Shown here: piece by piece, positions 33,748 through 33,798 of the stretch | Layout: the number at the start of each line of letters is the position of its first letter | How positions within the stretch are numbered: the stretch's first letter is position 1 | Notes under the pieces: model-generated | What the model saw: only the letters and a program-made list of their open reading frames with translations | Databases searched by the model: none | What the model was told of the DNA's origin: nothing | Assembly: GCA_021202555.1 (NCBI GenBank) | Contig: JAJQCT010000015.1 | Span: forward strand, 1 to 33,798 | Direction: 5' to 3' | Length of the DNA: 33,798 nucleotides | DNA from: Clostridiales bacterium | GTDB taxonomy: Bacteria; Bacillota; Clostridia; Oscillospirales; CAG-272 | Program-made: the position numbers and the translations under genes

Positions 33748-33798
33748 TTATTGTAGAATCTTTACCAAAGCTTCGGCAATAAAATCTACATCCTCTAC
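33748..33798 (-). CDS. Last 16 codons of an unidentified gene (continues beyond window)
   Basis: From the right edge the minus strand reads VEDVDFIAEALVKILQ and TAA. An amphipathic helix of this form (DIDxFIEALxKIL) ends many class V aminotransferases, but 16 residues are too few for an assignment. Confidence 0.35.
   Translation of the reverse strand, partial: VEDVDFIAEALVKILQ

Overview
The window looks like the chromosome of an endospore-forming Clostridia-type Bacillota, probably a gut Oscillospiraceae relative. The evidence is a complete spoIIIAA-AH operon, a SigK-type sigma factor with a hydrophobic pro-sequence, sigma-E-like promoters, strong Shine-Dalgarno sites and Gram-positive surface proteins. 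No species can be named from sequence alone.

Region 1 (about 1-9850) is an accessory, defence-rich and heavily decayed zone with codon use unlike the right half. It holds the 3' part of a type I restriction gene hsdR, a fossil cytosine-5 methyltransferase, an apparently intact type II restriction endonuclease, and a dead SMC-like ATPase with its dead upstream partner (layout like an ABC-3C defence system). It also holds phage or ICE replication remnants (a sigma-like HTH protein, a frameshifted SNF2 helicase, a phage DNA polymerase stub), an internally deleted IS30-family element whose terminal repeats can be seen, and an ABC transporter tail. Several genes are broken by one-base slips, many of them in homopolymer runs.

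Region 2 (about 9850-18300) carries surface and regulatory genes: a small DUF6514-like protein, a thioester-domain adhesin with SpaA/Cna-B-like repeats, a CAP-domain protein anchored by a C-terminal membrane helix, sigK, a tandem array of ten small palindromes upstream of sigK, an SLH-domain protein, and a divergent ribbon-helix-helix / SLOG pair sharing a palindromic operator candidate.

Region 3 (about 18300-32200) is ordinary core chromosome: tRNA-Leu(CAG), a small membrane-anchored protein, spoIIIAA-AH (the mother-cell half of the SpoIIIA-SpoIIQ channel), rsmA overlapping an SGNH/CE12-like esterase, a cluster of hairpin repeats, dapA, queA, plsY overlapping a diacylglycerol glycosyltransferase-like gene (membrane lipid synthesis), and a PilM/PilN-like protein. 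Region 4 (about 32200-33798) has a DUF4143-type AAA ATPase and the last codons of an unidentified gene.

The most unusual structures are the palindrome array in front of sigK, the hairpin repeat family at 26.3-26.7 kb with a related copy near 15.0 kb, the leader ORF between two terminators ahead of the adhesin, and the restriction enzyme left beside a dead methyltransferase.
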